From Chloroflexaceae bacterium (lineage in GTDB: Bacteria > Chloroflexota > Chloroflexia > Chloroflexales > Chloroflexaceae), in contig JANQID010000030.1 in assembly GCA_028282325.1 (NCBI GenBank), positions 1 through 36,775 of the forward strand: a stretch of DNA of 36,775 nucleotides. Reading direction: 5' to 3'. Numbering within the stretch: position 1 is the first letter of the stretch; each line of letters opens with the position of its first letter. Made by a program: the position numbers and the translations under genes. Below are positions 21,632 to 31,780 of this stretch, piece by piece. Under the pieces are notes generated by a model. That model saw only the letters and a list, made by a program, of their open reading frames with translations, did not search any database and had not been told where the DNA came from.

Positions 21632-24438
21632 CACACCAGCAGATCGCCCGGCGCCAGGTGAATCTGAGCCTCGGTGAGCACAATCTCATCTAACACTCCT
21701 AGAGCTATGCCCGGCGCGAACAATTCCTCGATCCGCCCGCTGGCGGCGTGGTAAACGAGCGGCGGGTTGTGTCCGCCCCGCGCATAGCGCAACCGCCCGG
21801 TGTGCGTGTCCAGCAGCGCGTAGAAAATCGTGACAAACATGCCCGACTCGGAGTCACGGGCGATCCAACGATTGGCGCGGTTCAGGGCGCGGTCGGGCGC
21901 CGAGCCGTCGAGCGCGGCGGCCCGCACCAGGCTGCGTGATAGCGCCATAAACATCGCCGCGGGAACGCCCTTGTCACTCACGTCGGCGATGACCAGGCCC
22001 AGCATCGGTGTAGGCTGTTGTTCGCCTGGCATCGGCAGCACCCAGAAATCGTAGAAATCACCGCCGACCAACCGCGCCGAGCGCCAGTCCGCCGCGATGT
22101 CCCAACCGAGAATCCGAGGCGGACTGGCCGGCAACAGCGAGGTCTGGATCTCGCGGGCGACACGCAACTCTTGCTCCATCCGCGCCGCCTCGGCGGCCTC
22201 GCGTGCCAGCAACACGCTCTCTAGCGCTCCGGCAATCTGGGTTGCCATCCCGCCGTAGAGCGCCAGATGGCGATTGCTGGGCGCATACGCGGCGGCGTTA
22301 TAATCGAGCAACAGGATGCCCAACAGGTTTGCGTGCGCCAGCAGCGGCAACGCAGCCAGCGTTCCGCTCTGGCAGGCGCGAATGATCGACGGGCACTCAT
22401 CGGGCCGATTCCGGGCGTCAACCAGCACCTCGCGCCGGCGCGACGCATAGGCGCGGGTGAGCAAGGGCGCTTCAGCGCACGCGATACGCTGGCCGAGCAA
22501 GCGATCGCGCTGATCGCGGCTCAGACCATAGGCCGCCAGCAATTCAAACTGCGCATACTCGTGATCCCACTGCAAGCAGAAGCAACGGTCGCAACCAACC
22601 AGCAGCGGCGGCAGGCGCACAATCGTCGGCAATAGCTCGTCGAGGGCGGTGGCGCGCCCGGTATTCTCGGCGACCTGAAGCAGCGCATTCAGCGTCCAGG
22701 CTTCTTCTTGCTGGGCGGCGTATGAGTTTGCGCTATCGATCGCAATCGCGATCTGATCGGCCAGCGTTTGTACGACAAACAGGTCTTCGGCGTCAAACGC
22801 TTGCGGCGTATGACTCTGCACATCGAGGACGCCAATCACGTGATCGCCGATCCGCAGCGGCGCCGCCATCTCCGAGCGAGTCGCCTGCGTGTCGCGAATA
22901 TAGCGCGTATCGCTCAAAACATCGCCAACCACCACCGGCTGGCTGTTCTGAGCTGCATTGCCGACGATGCCCTCGCCGAAGCGCAAGGCGCGCGCGCGCA
23001 AAGCTTCGATCGTCGCCGCGTCGGCGGTGCTGGTCCGAAACACAATGCGCTGATCCGGTTCCACGGTGAAAATGTGGATCGGGTGATAGTGAAAATGTTC
23101 GCGAATGAGCTGCACGACCGATGGCAAAAGCTCCTCCAGGTTGAGGATCGCCGTCACCTGCTCGCTGACTTCGTGAATAGCCTGAAGTTGGATCGCTCGC
23201 TGCTGCGCGTCGTTGAAATCGCGCGCCCGCATAACCGTGACTGCGGTCTGGTCGGCGATAAGCGAGAGCAAGCGCAGGTCATTGGCGTCAAATGCGCCGG
23301 GTTGATAGCTTTGCACCGAGATGCTGCCGATCACCGCGTCGCCGACGATCAATGGCACATAGATCCCGGATCGGGGTGGGTGCTGGCTCTGATAGCGCGG
23401 CCGCGCCGGGAGGCGTTCCATTTCAACGAGAAAATCCTCGACTAGCAGTGTCCGCCCGGTCTGGCGCATCCAGCCGATAATGCCGTCGCCGACTTCCAGG
23501 TGAACGGTTAGCGGCGGGAGTCGAACGCGATCCTGGATATGCACATGGAGCGTGTAGGCGTCGCCGTCGAACAAGCCCAGGTGAAACGATGACGTATCAA
23601 CGATCTTGCTTGCCTCGCGATAGATCAGTTCACAGAGTGCTTCCACGTTGAGTTCGCTGCGAATGATCGCCCGGCTGATTTCGTTCAGCAATGCCAGCTC
23701 GCGCATCGAGCGCCGCTGGTGCTGGAGATTCAACGCGGTGCGGCGCACGCCCACACTGACGCCAACGATGCCTGCGCCCGCCAGAATGAAGTATCCCGAT
23801 CCGAGATCGGTGTAGATGCTTGCCAGCAACAGCGCCAGCGGCAGCGGTGCTACTTCAGTCCAAAGCGACATGTTCCAGGTAGCTCGCCACCAGGTCTGGA
23901 CACCGCTTACTCCGCCTTGCAGCAGTTCGCGCCCAAACCGAACGCCCTGCGTGACCAGCGTATAGCTGACGATCAAGCTTGCAAGCAAGATGGCTGTGCT
24001 GATTGGGGAACGCTGGCCGTTTAACGCAGATGGCGTGATCGTCGCATACAACCATTCGGCCAGCGCGAAGCCGCCGAGAATGCCCAGCATCCGGGCGCCG
24101 CTCCGCAAGATCGGGCGCGCCGCCAGGGTATACACACTTCGTGGACGATGATGGAGAAACGGGCGTAGAACACCGAAGAGCAATCCCTCGATTCCGGCGA
24201 TCAGCGCGGCGGCGGATGGATCGAGCGCCAGCGCTGCTGCCAGCAAGATCACGCCCGACAGGCTGGCCGGATCGGTGGGCGGCGTACGAAAGCCCAGCAG
24301 GTCGGCGATGAGGGCGAAGGAGCCAAACAAGACCAGCGTAGCGACCGATGCGCCGACGAAAGGCAGCGTGCTATACCAGAACCAGCCGCTGCCGCCAAGC
24401 AGGAAGCAATACAGAATGATCAGCCGCGCCCGTCTCAA
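21427..24438 (-). CDS. Membrane GAF-SpoIIE (PP2C-type) serine phosphatase
   Basis: This 1003-residue sensor phosphatase has an N-terminal membrane region of about seven helices (1-235), three GAF-like sensor domains (roughly 255-405, 425-575 and 590-735), a short coiled linker ([18 protein letters not shown]) and a C-terminal SpoIIE phosphatase with [38 protein letters not shown] and FDDVTLVVL. The metal-binding aspartates are in place. In partner-switching systems such an enzyme dephosphorylates a STAS anti-anti-sigma protein and so frees it to bind the kinase. The start overlaps the stop of the upstream kinase-STAS gene by 4 bp (ATGA), so the two are coupled. The signal sensed is unknown. 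The 3' end overlaps the hisF reading frame. Confidence 0.93.
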   Translation of the reverse strand: MRRARLIILYCFLLGGSGWFWYSTLPFVGASVATLVLFGSFALIADLLGFRTPPTDPASLSGVILLAAALALDPSAAALIAGIEGLLFGVLRPFLHHRPRSVYTLAARPILRSGARMLGILGGFALAEWLYATITPSALNGQRSPISTAILLASLIVSYTLVTQGVRFGRELLQGGVSGVQTWWRATWNMSLWTEVAPLPLALLLASIYTDLGSGYFILAGAGIVGVSVGVRRTALNLQHQRRSMRELALLNEISRAIIRSELNVEALCELIYREASKIVDTSSFHLGLFDGDAYTLHVHIQDRVRLPPLTVHLEVGDGIIGWMRQTGRTLLVEDFLVEMERLPARPRYQSQHPPRSGIYVPLIVGDAVIGSISVQSYQPGAFDANDLRLLSLIADQTAVTVMRARDFNDAQQRAIQLQAIHEVSEQVTAILNLEELLPSVVQLIREHFHYHPIHIFTVEPDQRIVFRTSTADAATIEALRARALRFGEGIVGNAAQNSQPVVVGDVLSDTRYIRDTQATRSEMAAPLRIGDHVIGVLDVQSHTPQAFDAEDLFVVQTLADQIAIAIDSANSYAAQQEEAWTLNALLQVAENTGRATALDELLPTIVRLPPLLVGCDRCFCLQWDHEYAQFELLAAYGLSRDQRDRLLGQRIACAEAPLLTRAYASRRREVLVDARNRPDECPSIIRACQSGTLAALPLLAHANLLGILLLDYNAAAYAPSNRHLALYGGMATQIAGALESVLLAREAAEAARMEQELRVAREIQTSLLPASPPRILGWDIAADWRSARLVGGDFYDFWVLPMPGEQQPTPMLGLVIADVSDKGVPAAMFMALSRSLVRAAALDGSAPDRALNRANRWIARDSESGMFVTIFYALLDTHTGRLRYARGGHNPPLVYHAASGRIEELFAPGIALGVLDEIVLTEAQIHLAPGDLLVCYTDGVTEATDDCEEEFGVERLHSLIAAHHADSADEILQTITAAVAEFTGGQPPFDDVTLVVLKRLAE

Positions 24439-25178
24439 GTGTTTCCCCGGCCAAATGCACTCCGTGCTTCATCGACGCTCGGATGGATCGCGAACACTTG
24501 CGAGAAGCCGGTGAGGGTAAATACTTCGTATACTTGTGGTTGCAGCGCGGCCAATCGCAACTCGCCGCCCAGCGTCATCAACTCTTTGCGCATCAACAAG
24601 AGCGCCCGCAATCCGCTGCTGCTTAGAAACGTCGTATCACTGAAATCCAGTAACACATAACGTGCCCCGCCCTCGATCAAGGCGTGGATGTGCGCGCTGA
24701 GATCGGGCGCTGTATTCGCGTCAACCCGGCCCTTGACCGGCAACGTGGTAATTTCATTTGCGCCGCTGGAACCGATATACTTGACCATAGTGAGCACATT
24801 GCCTTCCTGCGGATCGAAATCAAAGCGCACTTCATCCATCAGACGCGTGATTAAATAAACGCCCAGCCCGCCAACCTGGCGTTCTTCCAACGGCGCTTCA
24901 AGATTGGGCGCGGGGATGGCATTGGGGTCAAAGCGGCGGCCATGATCGCAGAGTGTGACAATGAAACGATCGTGCTCATGCTGCCAGGAGACGATAATAT
25001 CACCCGGGTTATGCTCATCGTAGGCGTGCTGGGTAATATTCGTAGCGGCTTCGTCCACGGCAAGCTGAACTTGCCAGGTGGCGCGCGTATCCAGGTTCGC
25101 CTGTTCGGCAGCCTGGGTTATGAACGTGCTAATACGGGCCAGAGCGTTCAGATCGGCTCTTATGGCGAGGGTATGCAT
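24435..25178 (-). CDS. Fusion of RsbW-like kinase and STAS domain
   Basis: Residues 1-135 of 247 form a GHKL ATPase of the anti-sigma-factor kinase type: N-box QLAVDEAATNITQHAY (E43, N47), DHGRRFDP (78-85) and GGLGVYLITRLMDEV (103-117). Residues 140-240 form a STAS domain, with LLDFSDTTFLSSSGLRAL and phosphorylatable serines around 186-188. In Bacillus these two activities, RsbW and RsbV, sit on separate proteins that bind each other; here they share one chain. It lies between a free STAS gene (65 bp upstream) and the SpoIIE phosphatase, which it overlaps by 4 bp. No sigma factor is in the window, so the output is unknown. Confidence 0.9.
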   Translation of the reverse strand: MHTLAIRADLNALARISTFITQAAEQANLDTRATWQVQLAVDEAATNITQHAYDEHNPGDIIVSWQHEHDRFIVTLCDHGRRFDPNAIPAPNLEAPLEERQVGGLGVYLITRLMDEVRFDFDPQEGNVLTMVKYIGSSGANEITTLPVKGRVDANTAPDLSAHIHALIEGGARYVLLDFSDTTFLSSSGLRALLLMRKELMTLGGELRLAALQPQVYEVFTLTGFSQVFAIHPSVDEARSAFGRGNT

Positions 25179-25243
25179 CGTTTTTAGGGAGCGATTACGT
25201 ATAGGTGTCCAATGCCCGCGGCTGGAGAGCTGTCGATTCTCGG

Positions 25244-25594
25244 TTAGAAAGATCCGACAGCGGCGATCGTATCACTGTACATTTCAAACAGCGCCGTAAA
25301 CCCGGTCAAATCAAACACTTCTTTGATCTTGGGCGGGAGGTTGGCGATACGAATGTCGCCGCCTTCCAGGTCGGTAAATTTCCAATCGCGGGCGCGTTTG
25401 CGCGCTTCGATCAGCGCGCGCAATCCTGGACTGCTGATATGCTCCAGGCCGTCGAGATCGAGGACGATGCGATATCGCCCCTCGTTGAAGAGGCTTTCGA
25501 TCTGCTGTTTCAATTGCGGCGCCGTCGCCGCATCGACGCGCCCGCTGACTGTAAGCACGTCTACCCGGTTGAGTCGGCGGTGCTCTATCTCCAT
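25244..25594 (-). CDS. STAS-domain anti-anti-sigma factor
   Basis: This 116-residue single STAS domain of the RsbV/SpoIIAA type carries the phosphorylation site HISSPGLRAL (S54/S55). It is expected to be phosphorylated by an RsbW-like kinase and dephosphorylated by the SpoIIE phosphatase encoded two genes downstream. The start at 25594 is fixed by an excellent AGGAGGT Shine-Dalgarno sequence; a longer in-frame start at 25729 would lie upstream of the predicted promoter. It is the first gene of the three-gene partner-switching operon. Confidence 0.93.
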   Translation of the reverse strand: MEIEHRRLNRVDVLTVSGRVDAATAPQLKQQIESLFNEGRYRIVLDLDGLEHISSPGLRALIEARKRARDWKFTDLEGGDIRIANLPPKIKEVFDLTGFTALFEMYSDTIAAVGSF

Positions 25595-25687
25595 ACGACC
25601 TCCTGCTATGCCGCGGGATGCGTGATAATGAAGGCCATCAGAAAGAGAATCCTGGCTTGCTGTATCTGGCATAGATAATACAACGCT

Positions 25688-25696
25688 ATTATAGCA
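25688..25696 (-). promoter_or_regulatory. Extended -10 promoter of the partner-switching operon
   Basis: On the minus strand TGC-TATAAT occupies 25696-25688, with no good -35. Predicted leader about 87 nt to the STAS start. A second possible promoter is the end of repeat copy C at 25720-25747. Confidence 0.6.
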
Positions 25697-25719
25697 GCAT
25701 ATGCACGATCTAGCTGCGG

Positions 25720-25747
25720 CATATAGCAATCCTACTCAGGTTGTGAA
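25720..25747 (-). promoter_or_regulatory. Promoter-like end of repeat copy C
   Basis: On the minus strand TTCACA (25747-25742), 16-bp spacer, then TGC-TATATG (25728-25720). It faces the STAS operon, in the same arrangement as the ends of copies A and B. Confidence 0.35.
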
Positions 25748-25836
25748 GTCACTGTAGTGTCGCCTTCAGGCGGTTCCCTTCGCCGCCTGAAGGCGGCACT
25801 ACGCAATCTTTATGACTGCGGTAGGATTGCTATAGC
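25722..25836 (-). mobile_element. MITE-like repeat, copy C
   Basis: About 115 bp with ends TATAGCAATCCTAC and its complement, and a 20-bp central stem (25754-25773 with 25783-25802, one G-U) with loop TTCCCTTCG. The flanks match copy A in reverse orientation, while the loop reads the same way on the plus strand in both. It has no coding content. It separates the HEAT-repeat gene from the partner-switching operon. Confidence 0.8.
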
Positions 25837-25887
25837 AGCAAACAGCTCGCTTGTTCAGAAGCCTTGACGTACAGCTGCGCCTGAAGG

Positions 25888-26979
25888 TTACACGGTCAAC
25901 GGAGCAGTGGGAGATTTGGAGCGATTGAGCGGGAGCGTCGATTTGATCTTGCGCAGCCGAGTCAGAGAATCCAGCGCCGCCTCGTGGACATTTGGATCGC
26001 TGTCTTGCATAGCTCTGGTCAGAGCGTCGATAACTTCCGAGGTAGCCGCTGCCGCGCCGATGTGACCCAGCGCGCGCGCGGCGGCCTCACGCGCATACGG
26101 GTCGCTATCTTCAAGCATCGCGGCCAGATTCTCGATCAACATTGGCGTCCCGGCAAGATCGCCAAACTGGCTCAGAACCATCGCTGCGGCGGAGCGCACA
26201 AAGCTATCTTCGTTGGAAAGACACGTAGACAAGTAGTCGATGAGTTGGGGCGATGCAATCCGATCACGTAGCGAACCAAGCGCCCGTGCGGCGGCAAAGC
26301 GCGTCTCCAGATCGCAATCGAAGAGAGCCAGGCGGGTCAGGGCGTTAATCACCGGATTCGGCGGGTTTTCAGCAAACTGGCCCAACATACGCGCGGCGGC
26401 GGCGCGTACATGCGACGCGCTGTCGTTTAGCCCTTCGTGCAACAGAACAATGTCAGCCGGGGTGTAGTGGCCGGCGCGTTGGCGCAAACTGCGAATCGCC
26501 TCATAGCGCGATTGCCAGCCGGGATCCTGGAGCAAGCGCCGCAACTGGCTAAACTCATCGGGGCCAAACATTTCGATTTCGTGTATCAGCGATGCGCGCA
26601 GCCATTCATCGCGTGAGCTGTTTAAGCGCTGGCGAGCCAGGTGAATAACATTCAGCGTGATAATCAGTTGCTCAATCGCCTGGCGTAACTCTTCCGAGGT
26701 GCGCAGTTCGCGTTCGATAATGATCGCGCCCTGGTAGCGCATATTGGTCGCGCGGTGAACGATGCGATCAGCGCCCGGGCTGCGAACAATATCGGCCAGG
26801 GTCATGACCGCGGCTACAGGTTGGCTTTGGAATGCCTCGAGAAATGGTTCAAGAGTGCGTAGAGAAAGATAGGCAAGCACGGTATTTGTTCCAGCGATGT
26901 GAATATCCTGGCGAGGGTTGCGGGAGAAGCCGCTCAATCTTTCAGCAATTTGAGAGCGCCATTTATCCTGGTCAAACAT
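25888..26979 (-). CDS. HEAT-repeat protein
   Basis: This is a 363-residue protein whose last 200 residues hold about five HEAT/PBS-type repeats with the recurring pattern D-x-VRxAAAxxLG (SHVRAAAARMLGQF, LETRFAAARALGSL, SFVRSAAAMVLSQF, PYAREAAARALGHI, PNVHEAALDSLTRL). These form a helical solenoid for protein binding. The N-terminal 150 residues are helical with no known motif. The start is uncertain: ATG 26979 is chosen because a -10 box (27040-27035) overlaps the earlier ATGs at 27036 and 27033, unless translation there is leaderless. It is divergent from a PP2C phosphatase, possibly a functional partner. Confidence 0.8.
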   Translation of the reverse strand: MFDQDKWRSQIAERLSGFSRNPRQDIHIAGTNTVLAYLSLRTLEPFLEAFQSQPVAAVMTLADIVRSPGADRIVHRATNMRYQGAIIIERELRTSEELRQAIEQLIITLNVIHLARQRLNSSRDEWLRASLIHEIEMFGPDEFSQLRRLLQDPGWQSRYEAIRSLRQRAGHYTPADIVLLHEGLNDSASHVRAAAARMLGQFAENPPNPVINALTRLALFDCDLETRFAAARALGSLRDRIASPQLIDYLSTCLSNEDSFVRSAAAMVLSQFGDLAGTPMLIENLAAMLEDSDPYAREAAARALGHIGAAAATSEVIDALTRAMQDSDPNVHEAALDSLTRLRKIKSTLPLNRSKSPTAPLTV

Positions 26980-27034
26980 TGACGTACTGCCATTGGCAAA
27001 TTTCAGCCAGCGTAAAAGTGAAAAATCTGTCATC

Positions 27035-27043
27035 ATTATAGCA
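27035..27043 (-). promoter_or_regulatory. Extended -10 promoter of the HEAT-repeat gene
   Basis: On the minus strand TGC-TATAAT at 27043-27035; RNA would start near 27028. The -10 box overlaps the first in-frame ATG, which is why the downstream ATG at 26979 is preferred for the gene. Confidence 0.55.
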
Positions 27044-27093
27044 TAGTCTAGGCAATTTGAAAGGCGGCGTTTTTCTTCCAGTTTTGTGGCATG

Positions 27094-27123
27094 TAGACAA
27101 GTTTCCGAAACACGTGCTATACT
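27094..27123 (+). promoter_or_regulatory. Promoter of the PP2C gene
   Basis: TAGACA (27094-27099), an 18-bp spacer and an extended -10 TGC-TATACT (27115-27123). Predicted RNA start about 27130, leader about 34 nt. Confidence 0.65.
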
Positions 27124-27163
27124 CTTTCTCCGAAAGATCAACGGAGACGCAAAGGTTTTTGGT

Positions 27164-28318
27164 ATGAGAGTGCGCTATGGCGCCCGCTCCGACGTTGGTT
27201 TCCGACGCGAGATTAATCAAGATCGCTACGGCGTGAGCGAAGCGGATCTCGCGTCGGGCAAGGGCCGACTGCTCGTTGTGTGTGATGGTATGGGCGGTCA
27301 CGCTGCCGGCGAAGTTGCCAGCCGCATAGGCGTCGATGCTATCCTTGAATATTATACGCGGTCGGAGCTAGATTCTCCGGCGGAGATCCTGGAGTCGGCT
27401 TTTGCCGCGGCGAATGAGCAGATCTATGCTCAGGGCCGCGGGAGCATGGGTACGACCGGGGTTGCGGCGCTTATCCGCGATGGTGTTGCGTACATCGCCA
27501 ATGTCGGCGACAGCCGGGCGTATCTTGTACATAGTGGAAATATCTCGCAGATCTCGCGCGATCATTCGCTTGTCTCCGACCAGGTGAAGGCGGGGGTGAT
27601 CTCGGATGAAGAGGCTCGTCATTCCAATATCCGCAATATCATCACCCGCGCGCTGGGACATCAGTCCGAGGTGCAGGTCGATATCTTCACGGTACAGCTT
27701 CAGCCAGGGGATACGGTTGTGCTTTCGACCGACGGCTTGCATGGTCTGGTTGAAGATGCCGAAATCGCCGAGGTTGTCACGCTGTTGTCACCCGACGAAG
27801 CGGCGCAGCGTCTGGTGGATCAGGCGAATGAGCGCGGCGGCGTCGATAATATCACGGTCATCGTAGCCCACGTCGAGGATGATGGTTCGGAGGGTACGGG
27901 CGCCACGGCAGCGCAGAAGACTATCCCGTTGCCGATATCCGAGACGGCGACTGCGGACGAATCTTCGCCGGTCGCGAGCGCTGCTACGGCGGCGCCTGAA
28001 TCGCTCGCCCCGCACCGCGAATTGTCGCTCTCACGGCGCGGCTTGTTGCTGGCCGGGTTGACGCTGATTGTGTTAATCGGTCTCGGCAGCTTTGTGTTGT
28101 TGAATCCGGACTCTGTGTCTGCTCCTGGCCCGACGAGTGTTGCGCCTACCATCGCTGCTCCTGCGACAGCGACAGCCACGCTCACCACAACCGTTATCTC
28201 TGGCGTTACACCCACCGTTACGATAACGAGCGCCACCCCGATACCCCCGACGCCGCCGCGCGACGATGAACAGTCTCCGTCTGACCTCCCCTCCCGCCCC
28301 GAAGCGGACGATGAGTAG
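27164..28318 (+). CDS. PP2C-type Ser/Thr phosphatase with membrane anchor
   Basis: This is a 384-residue protein. Residues 1-240 form a bacterial PP2C (PppA/Stp/PrpC type) with NQD (18-20), CDGMGGHAAGE (40-50), GDSRAYL, STDGLHGLV and GVDNITVIV. It removes phosphate from proteins, usually opposing a Hanks-type kinase; no such kinase is in the window. One transmembrane helix (about 291-312, GLLLAGLTLIVLIGLGSFVLL) is followed by a Thr/Pro/Ala-rich tail likely outside the cell. The start at 27164 is chosen because the PP2C fold begins there and AAAGG lies upstream; the longer frame to 27086 overlaps the promoter. Confidence 0.93.
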   Translation: MRVRYGARSDVGFRREINQDRYGVSEADLASGKGRLLVVCDGMGGHAAGEVASRIGVDAILEYYTRSELDSPAEILESAFAAANEQIYAQGRGSMGTTGVAALIRDGVAYIANVGDSRAYLVHSGNISQISRDHSLVSDQVKAGVISDEEARHSNIRNIITRALGHQSEVQVDIFTVQLQPGDTVVLSTDGLHGLVEDAEIAEVVTLLSPDEAAQRLVDQANERGGVDNITVIVAHVEDDGSEGTGATAAQKTIPLPISETATADESSPVASAATAAPESLAPHRELSLSRRGLLLAGLTLIVLIGLGSFVLLNPDSVSAPGPTSVAPTIAAPATATATLTTTVISGVTPTVTITSATPIPPTPPRDDEQSPSDLPSRPEADDE

Positions 28319-28524
28319 CCGTGTTTTATAGCCGATAGCCGATACACGATAGGGCAGCGTCAACCGTCACCGTTCGCTCTCGATCTGCCAGGCGCAAGCC
28401 TAAAAATCTTTGTGTTCCTCTGCGTTCTTTGCGGCAAGATCGAGCTATCGGTTATCCTACTCCCCAACCGCTATCGTTCGTCGTGACCTGGTCGGTGGAA
28501 CCCTATCGGATTTTCGGCTATCGT
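28319..28524. repeat. Intergenic stretch with heptamer and short dispersed repeats
   Basis: Just after the PP2C stop are units of the AGCCGAT heptamer family (28328-28345). Further on are CTTTGTGTTCCTCTGCGTTC (28409-28428), which resembles a short element found dispersed in many bacterial genomes, and reverse-strand heptamer variants (CTATCGGTTATC, TCGGCTATC). No gene is seen. Confidence 0.6.
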
Positions 28525-29313
28525 CTATGCGACGGGTTTGCGGCACACGAAGAAGTAGTACGGCCCGTCTTCGCCCGGCGGGGCTGTGTAGATGCGGCGC
28601 AGAATCGGCTCCCAGAGCAAGTTCGGCGTCAGTGGCGGGAAGATGAGCCAGCGCCCGGTGAGCTTGCGCGTGATCAGCGAGGGCGCGCCGTAGTAGTGGC
28701 TGAAGTCGAAGAGTTTGAGCGCGGCGGCGCTGAAGTAGGGCCGCCAGGAGACGACCTCTAGCCCGGCGTTTGCAAAGCGTGCGCTCCACGCGTCGGCGCT
28801 GAGCGTGTTGTGGTGCTGCGAAGTGGCGTTGAACCAACGACCGTAGCGTGCGCCATCCAGGCCCAGCGTGTTGAGCAGCGTCGTGCCAAGCAAATCCTGC
28901 GGGAAGCGGTCACCAACCACCGAAGCGACGAACTGGCCGCCGGGTCGCAGCACGCGCGCAACCTCGCGCAGCGTTGCATCAAGCGGAACGACGTGCTCCA
29001 GCACGCAGTTGCTGATCGCACTGGCGAACTGGTTGTCGCCGAAGGGCAGCGCCGCGCCGCTGGCCAGACTCAGCCCGGCATAGACGCCGCGTCGCGCCGC
29101 CTCGCGGGTGTCGGCGGGAATCGGATCGATGCCGAAGACGCGCTTGCCGGGAAAGGCGATCTGCACGAACGTGCCGTCCCCGCTGCCGATGTCCACAATC
29201 GGTTCGGGCAGGTCGGGCGCGATCTCGGCGAACAGGCGCGCCTCCACCGCGCGCAGCATGGCCCGATGGATTGGCAGGCTGTAGAGATGTGGTCGCAGGT
29301 AGTCGCGGGTCAT
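28525..29313 (-). CDS. SAM-dependent methyltransferase, class I
   Basis: This is a 262-residue Methyltransf_11-type enzyme with SAM-binding motif I IVDIGSGDGTF, the acidic strand-2 residue in GIDPIPAD, and the post-motif LRPGGQFVASVVGDRF. The C-terminal third (LITRKLTGRWLIFPPLTPNL...) has no catalytic motif and may contact a membrane or lipid-linked sugar; that is a guess. The start at 29313 is preferred over 29412 because the longer form overlaps the glycosyltransferase gene by 32 bp and spans a perfect hairpin. It is the last gene of a cassette with a glycosyltransferase and sugar epimerase, so a role in modifying a glycan or glycolipid is likely. Confidence 0.85.
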   Translation of the reverse strand: MTRDYLRPHLYSLPIHRAMLRAVEARLFAEIAPDLPEPIVDIGSGDGTFVQIAFPGKRVFGIDPIPADTREAARRGVYAGLSLASGAALPFGDNQFASAISNCVLEHVVPLDATLREVARVLRPGGQFVASVVGDRFPQDLLGTTLLNTLGLDGARYGRWFNATSQHHNTLSADAWSARFANAGLEVVSWRPYFSAAALKLFDFSHYYGAPSLITRKLTGRWLIFPPLTPNLLWEPILRRIYTAPPGEDGPYYFFVCRKPVA

Positions 29314-29325
29314 AGCCGGATGCGG

Positions 29326-29364
29326 CTTGCCGAACGTCTGCGTCACCGGCGATCGTTCGGCAAG
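29326..29364 (-). other. Intercistronic hairpin between glycosyltransferase and methyltransferase genes
   Basis: CTTGCCGAACG (29326-29336) and CGTTCGGCAAG (29354-29364) are perfect complements with a 17-nt loop. It lies just after the glycosyltransferase stop and before the chosen methyltransferase start. It could attenuate or stabilise the message; no U-run follows. Confidence 0.5.
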
Positions 29365-29380
29365 GCAAGCCTCTCCTCTC

Positions 29381-30523
29381 TTAGCGCTGAAGTTCTTTAA
29401 ACAGGCGTTCATAGGCGGCGGCGGTGCGTTCGACGCTAAAGCGTGCGGTGATCTCTTCGCGCGGCCGCACGTAGCGATCGGGATAGCGCAGCACGTTGAT
29501 GATCGCCTCGGACAGCGCGGCGCTGTCGCCGATCGGCGTCACTTCGCCCATGCCGGTCTGGAGCACGGGCTGACGCACGCCGGGCAGCGCGCTGGCGATC
29601 GACGGTGTGCCGCAGAGCATCGCCTCGACCTGCACCAGACCAAACGACTCGGTTGAGTTCAGGCTGGGCACGACGATCACGTCGCAGTTCGGGAAGAACG
29701 CCGCCATCTCGCGCGCGTTCAACGTGCCCAGGAAAGTCCAGTGGTCGCGATAGCGCTCGAACAGCGGCGCCAGGCGGCGGGCGTAATCCTCCTCGCCGAG
29801 CACATTCTCGAACGGCCCGGCGTAGAGCACGCGCGCGTTCGGGAAGACCTCCAGGACGCGCGGCAACGCGTTGAGCAACACCTCGACGCCTTTCTCCGCC
29901 GCCAGCCGCGCGGCCATGCCGATGACCGGCCCCTGAATATTCCAGCGTTGCCGGAAGGCCGGAACCTCCGCCGCCGGGATTTCGGCCACCTCAACCGGCG
30001 GCGGGATGATCCGCACCTTCGAGCGGAAGCGTGTGAGATATGGCGAGTTGTCGGCGAAGTCCTGGGTGTAGGCGACGATAGCGGTGGCCAGCGCGCCCGC
30101 CGCCAGATTGCTCGCGTCGATGACCCGGTTCGCCGTGCGGTTGAGCCAGCCCGGCGGCATGTTCAGGTCGCAGTGGTAGGTCAGCGCTACCGGCTGGCGC
30201 AGCAGCCGCCCGCGCAAAGCCAGGCCGGGCGCATCGAACTGCGGCAGATGCAAACTCATCGCGTCGTGCTGGAGCGCGAGCGCGGTTGCCAGAAAGCCGA
30301 AGCTGGGCATAATCACGCCCTTGCTCACCCGCGCGAGCACGGGCGCGCGCACAACCCGCACGCCGTCCATCAACTCGCGCCGGGGCAGGCTAGGGTCGTA
30401 CTGCGAGGTCAGAATAGTGACGCTGTTACCGCGGCGGGCCAGCGCCGTCGCCAGCCGCTGCACGTAGATCGTCAATCCGCTGGTGTAGGGCCGATAGTAA
30501 GTCAGGGCGACGAGTATGCGCAT
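29381..30523 (-). CDS. Family 4 glycosyltransferase
   Basis: This 380-residue GT-B fold enzyme has an N-terminal acceptor domain starting MRILVALTYYRPYTSGLTIY (the glycine-containing loop of GT4) and a C-terminal donor domain with IGMAARLAAEKGVEVLL and the retaining-GT motif TESFGLVQVEAMLCGTP (around residues 290-305), whose two Glu bind the nucleotide sugar. It is cytoplasmic or membrane-peripheral and transfers a sugar from a nucleotide donor to a glycan or lipid; the exact sugar cannot be read. Its start is 15 bp after the stop of the epimerase gene, indicating an operon. Confidence 0.92.
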   Translation of the reverse strand: MRILVALTYYRPYTSGLTIYVQRLATALARRGNSVTILTSQYDPSLPRRELMDGVRVVRAPVLARVSKGVIMPSFGFLATALALQHDAMSLHLPQFDAPGLALRGRLLRQPVALTYHCDLNMPPGWLNRTANRVIDASNLAAGALATAIVAYTQDFADNSPYLTRFRSKVRIIPPPVEVAEIPAAEVPAFRQRWNIQGPVIGMAARLAAEKGVEVLLNALPRVLEVFPNARVLYAGPFENVLGEEDYARRLAPLFERYRDHWTFLGTLNAREMAAFFPNCDVIVVPSLNSTESFGLVQVEAMLCGTPSIASALPGVRQPVLQTGMGEVTPIGDSAALSEAIINVLRYPDRYVRPREEITARFSVERTAAAYERLFKELQR

Positions 30524-30538
30524 AGGGTTTTGCTCTTG

Positions 30539-31576
<1,038 letters not shown>

Positions 31577-31660
31577 AAGATCGTATGCTCGTTCTTCAGG
31601 AAAAGACCGCCGGGTATTATACTCGCCGCGCGGCGGTTTGACAATGCGTGGCAGGCCAAC

Positions 31661-31690
31661 ACAAAACGCTCTGCGTTGCTGGCAGAGCGT
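31661..31690 (-). terminator. Terminator of tRNA-Cys
   Basis: On the minus strand ACGCTCTG (31690-31683) pairs with CAGAGCGT (31673-31666) around a 9-nt loop and is followed by TTTGT. It begins 6 bp after the tRNA CCA end. Confidence 0.75.
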
Positions 31691-31696
31691 GAATGG

Positions 31697-31771
31697 TGGA
31701 GGCGACGGCGGGATTCGAACCCGCGGATCGCGGTTTTGCAGACCGCTGCCTTACCACTTGGCTACGTCGCC
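31697..31771 (-). tRNA. tRNA-Cys (GCA)
   Basis: Acceptor GGCGACG (31771-31765) pairs with CGTCGCC; discriminator T (31700), then encoded CCA (31699-31697). The anticodon arm GCGGT-CTGCAAA-ACCGC gives GCA. The T-arm GGGTTCGAATCCC is standard. It has its own promoter and terminator. Confidence 0.96.
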
Positions 31772-31780
31772 GTGCTGAAT

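Noticed and set aside
29314-29412. Longer methyltransferase start
   Set aside because: It would overlap the glycosyltransferase gene and span a perfect hairpin; the fold begins after 29313.
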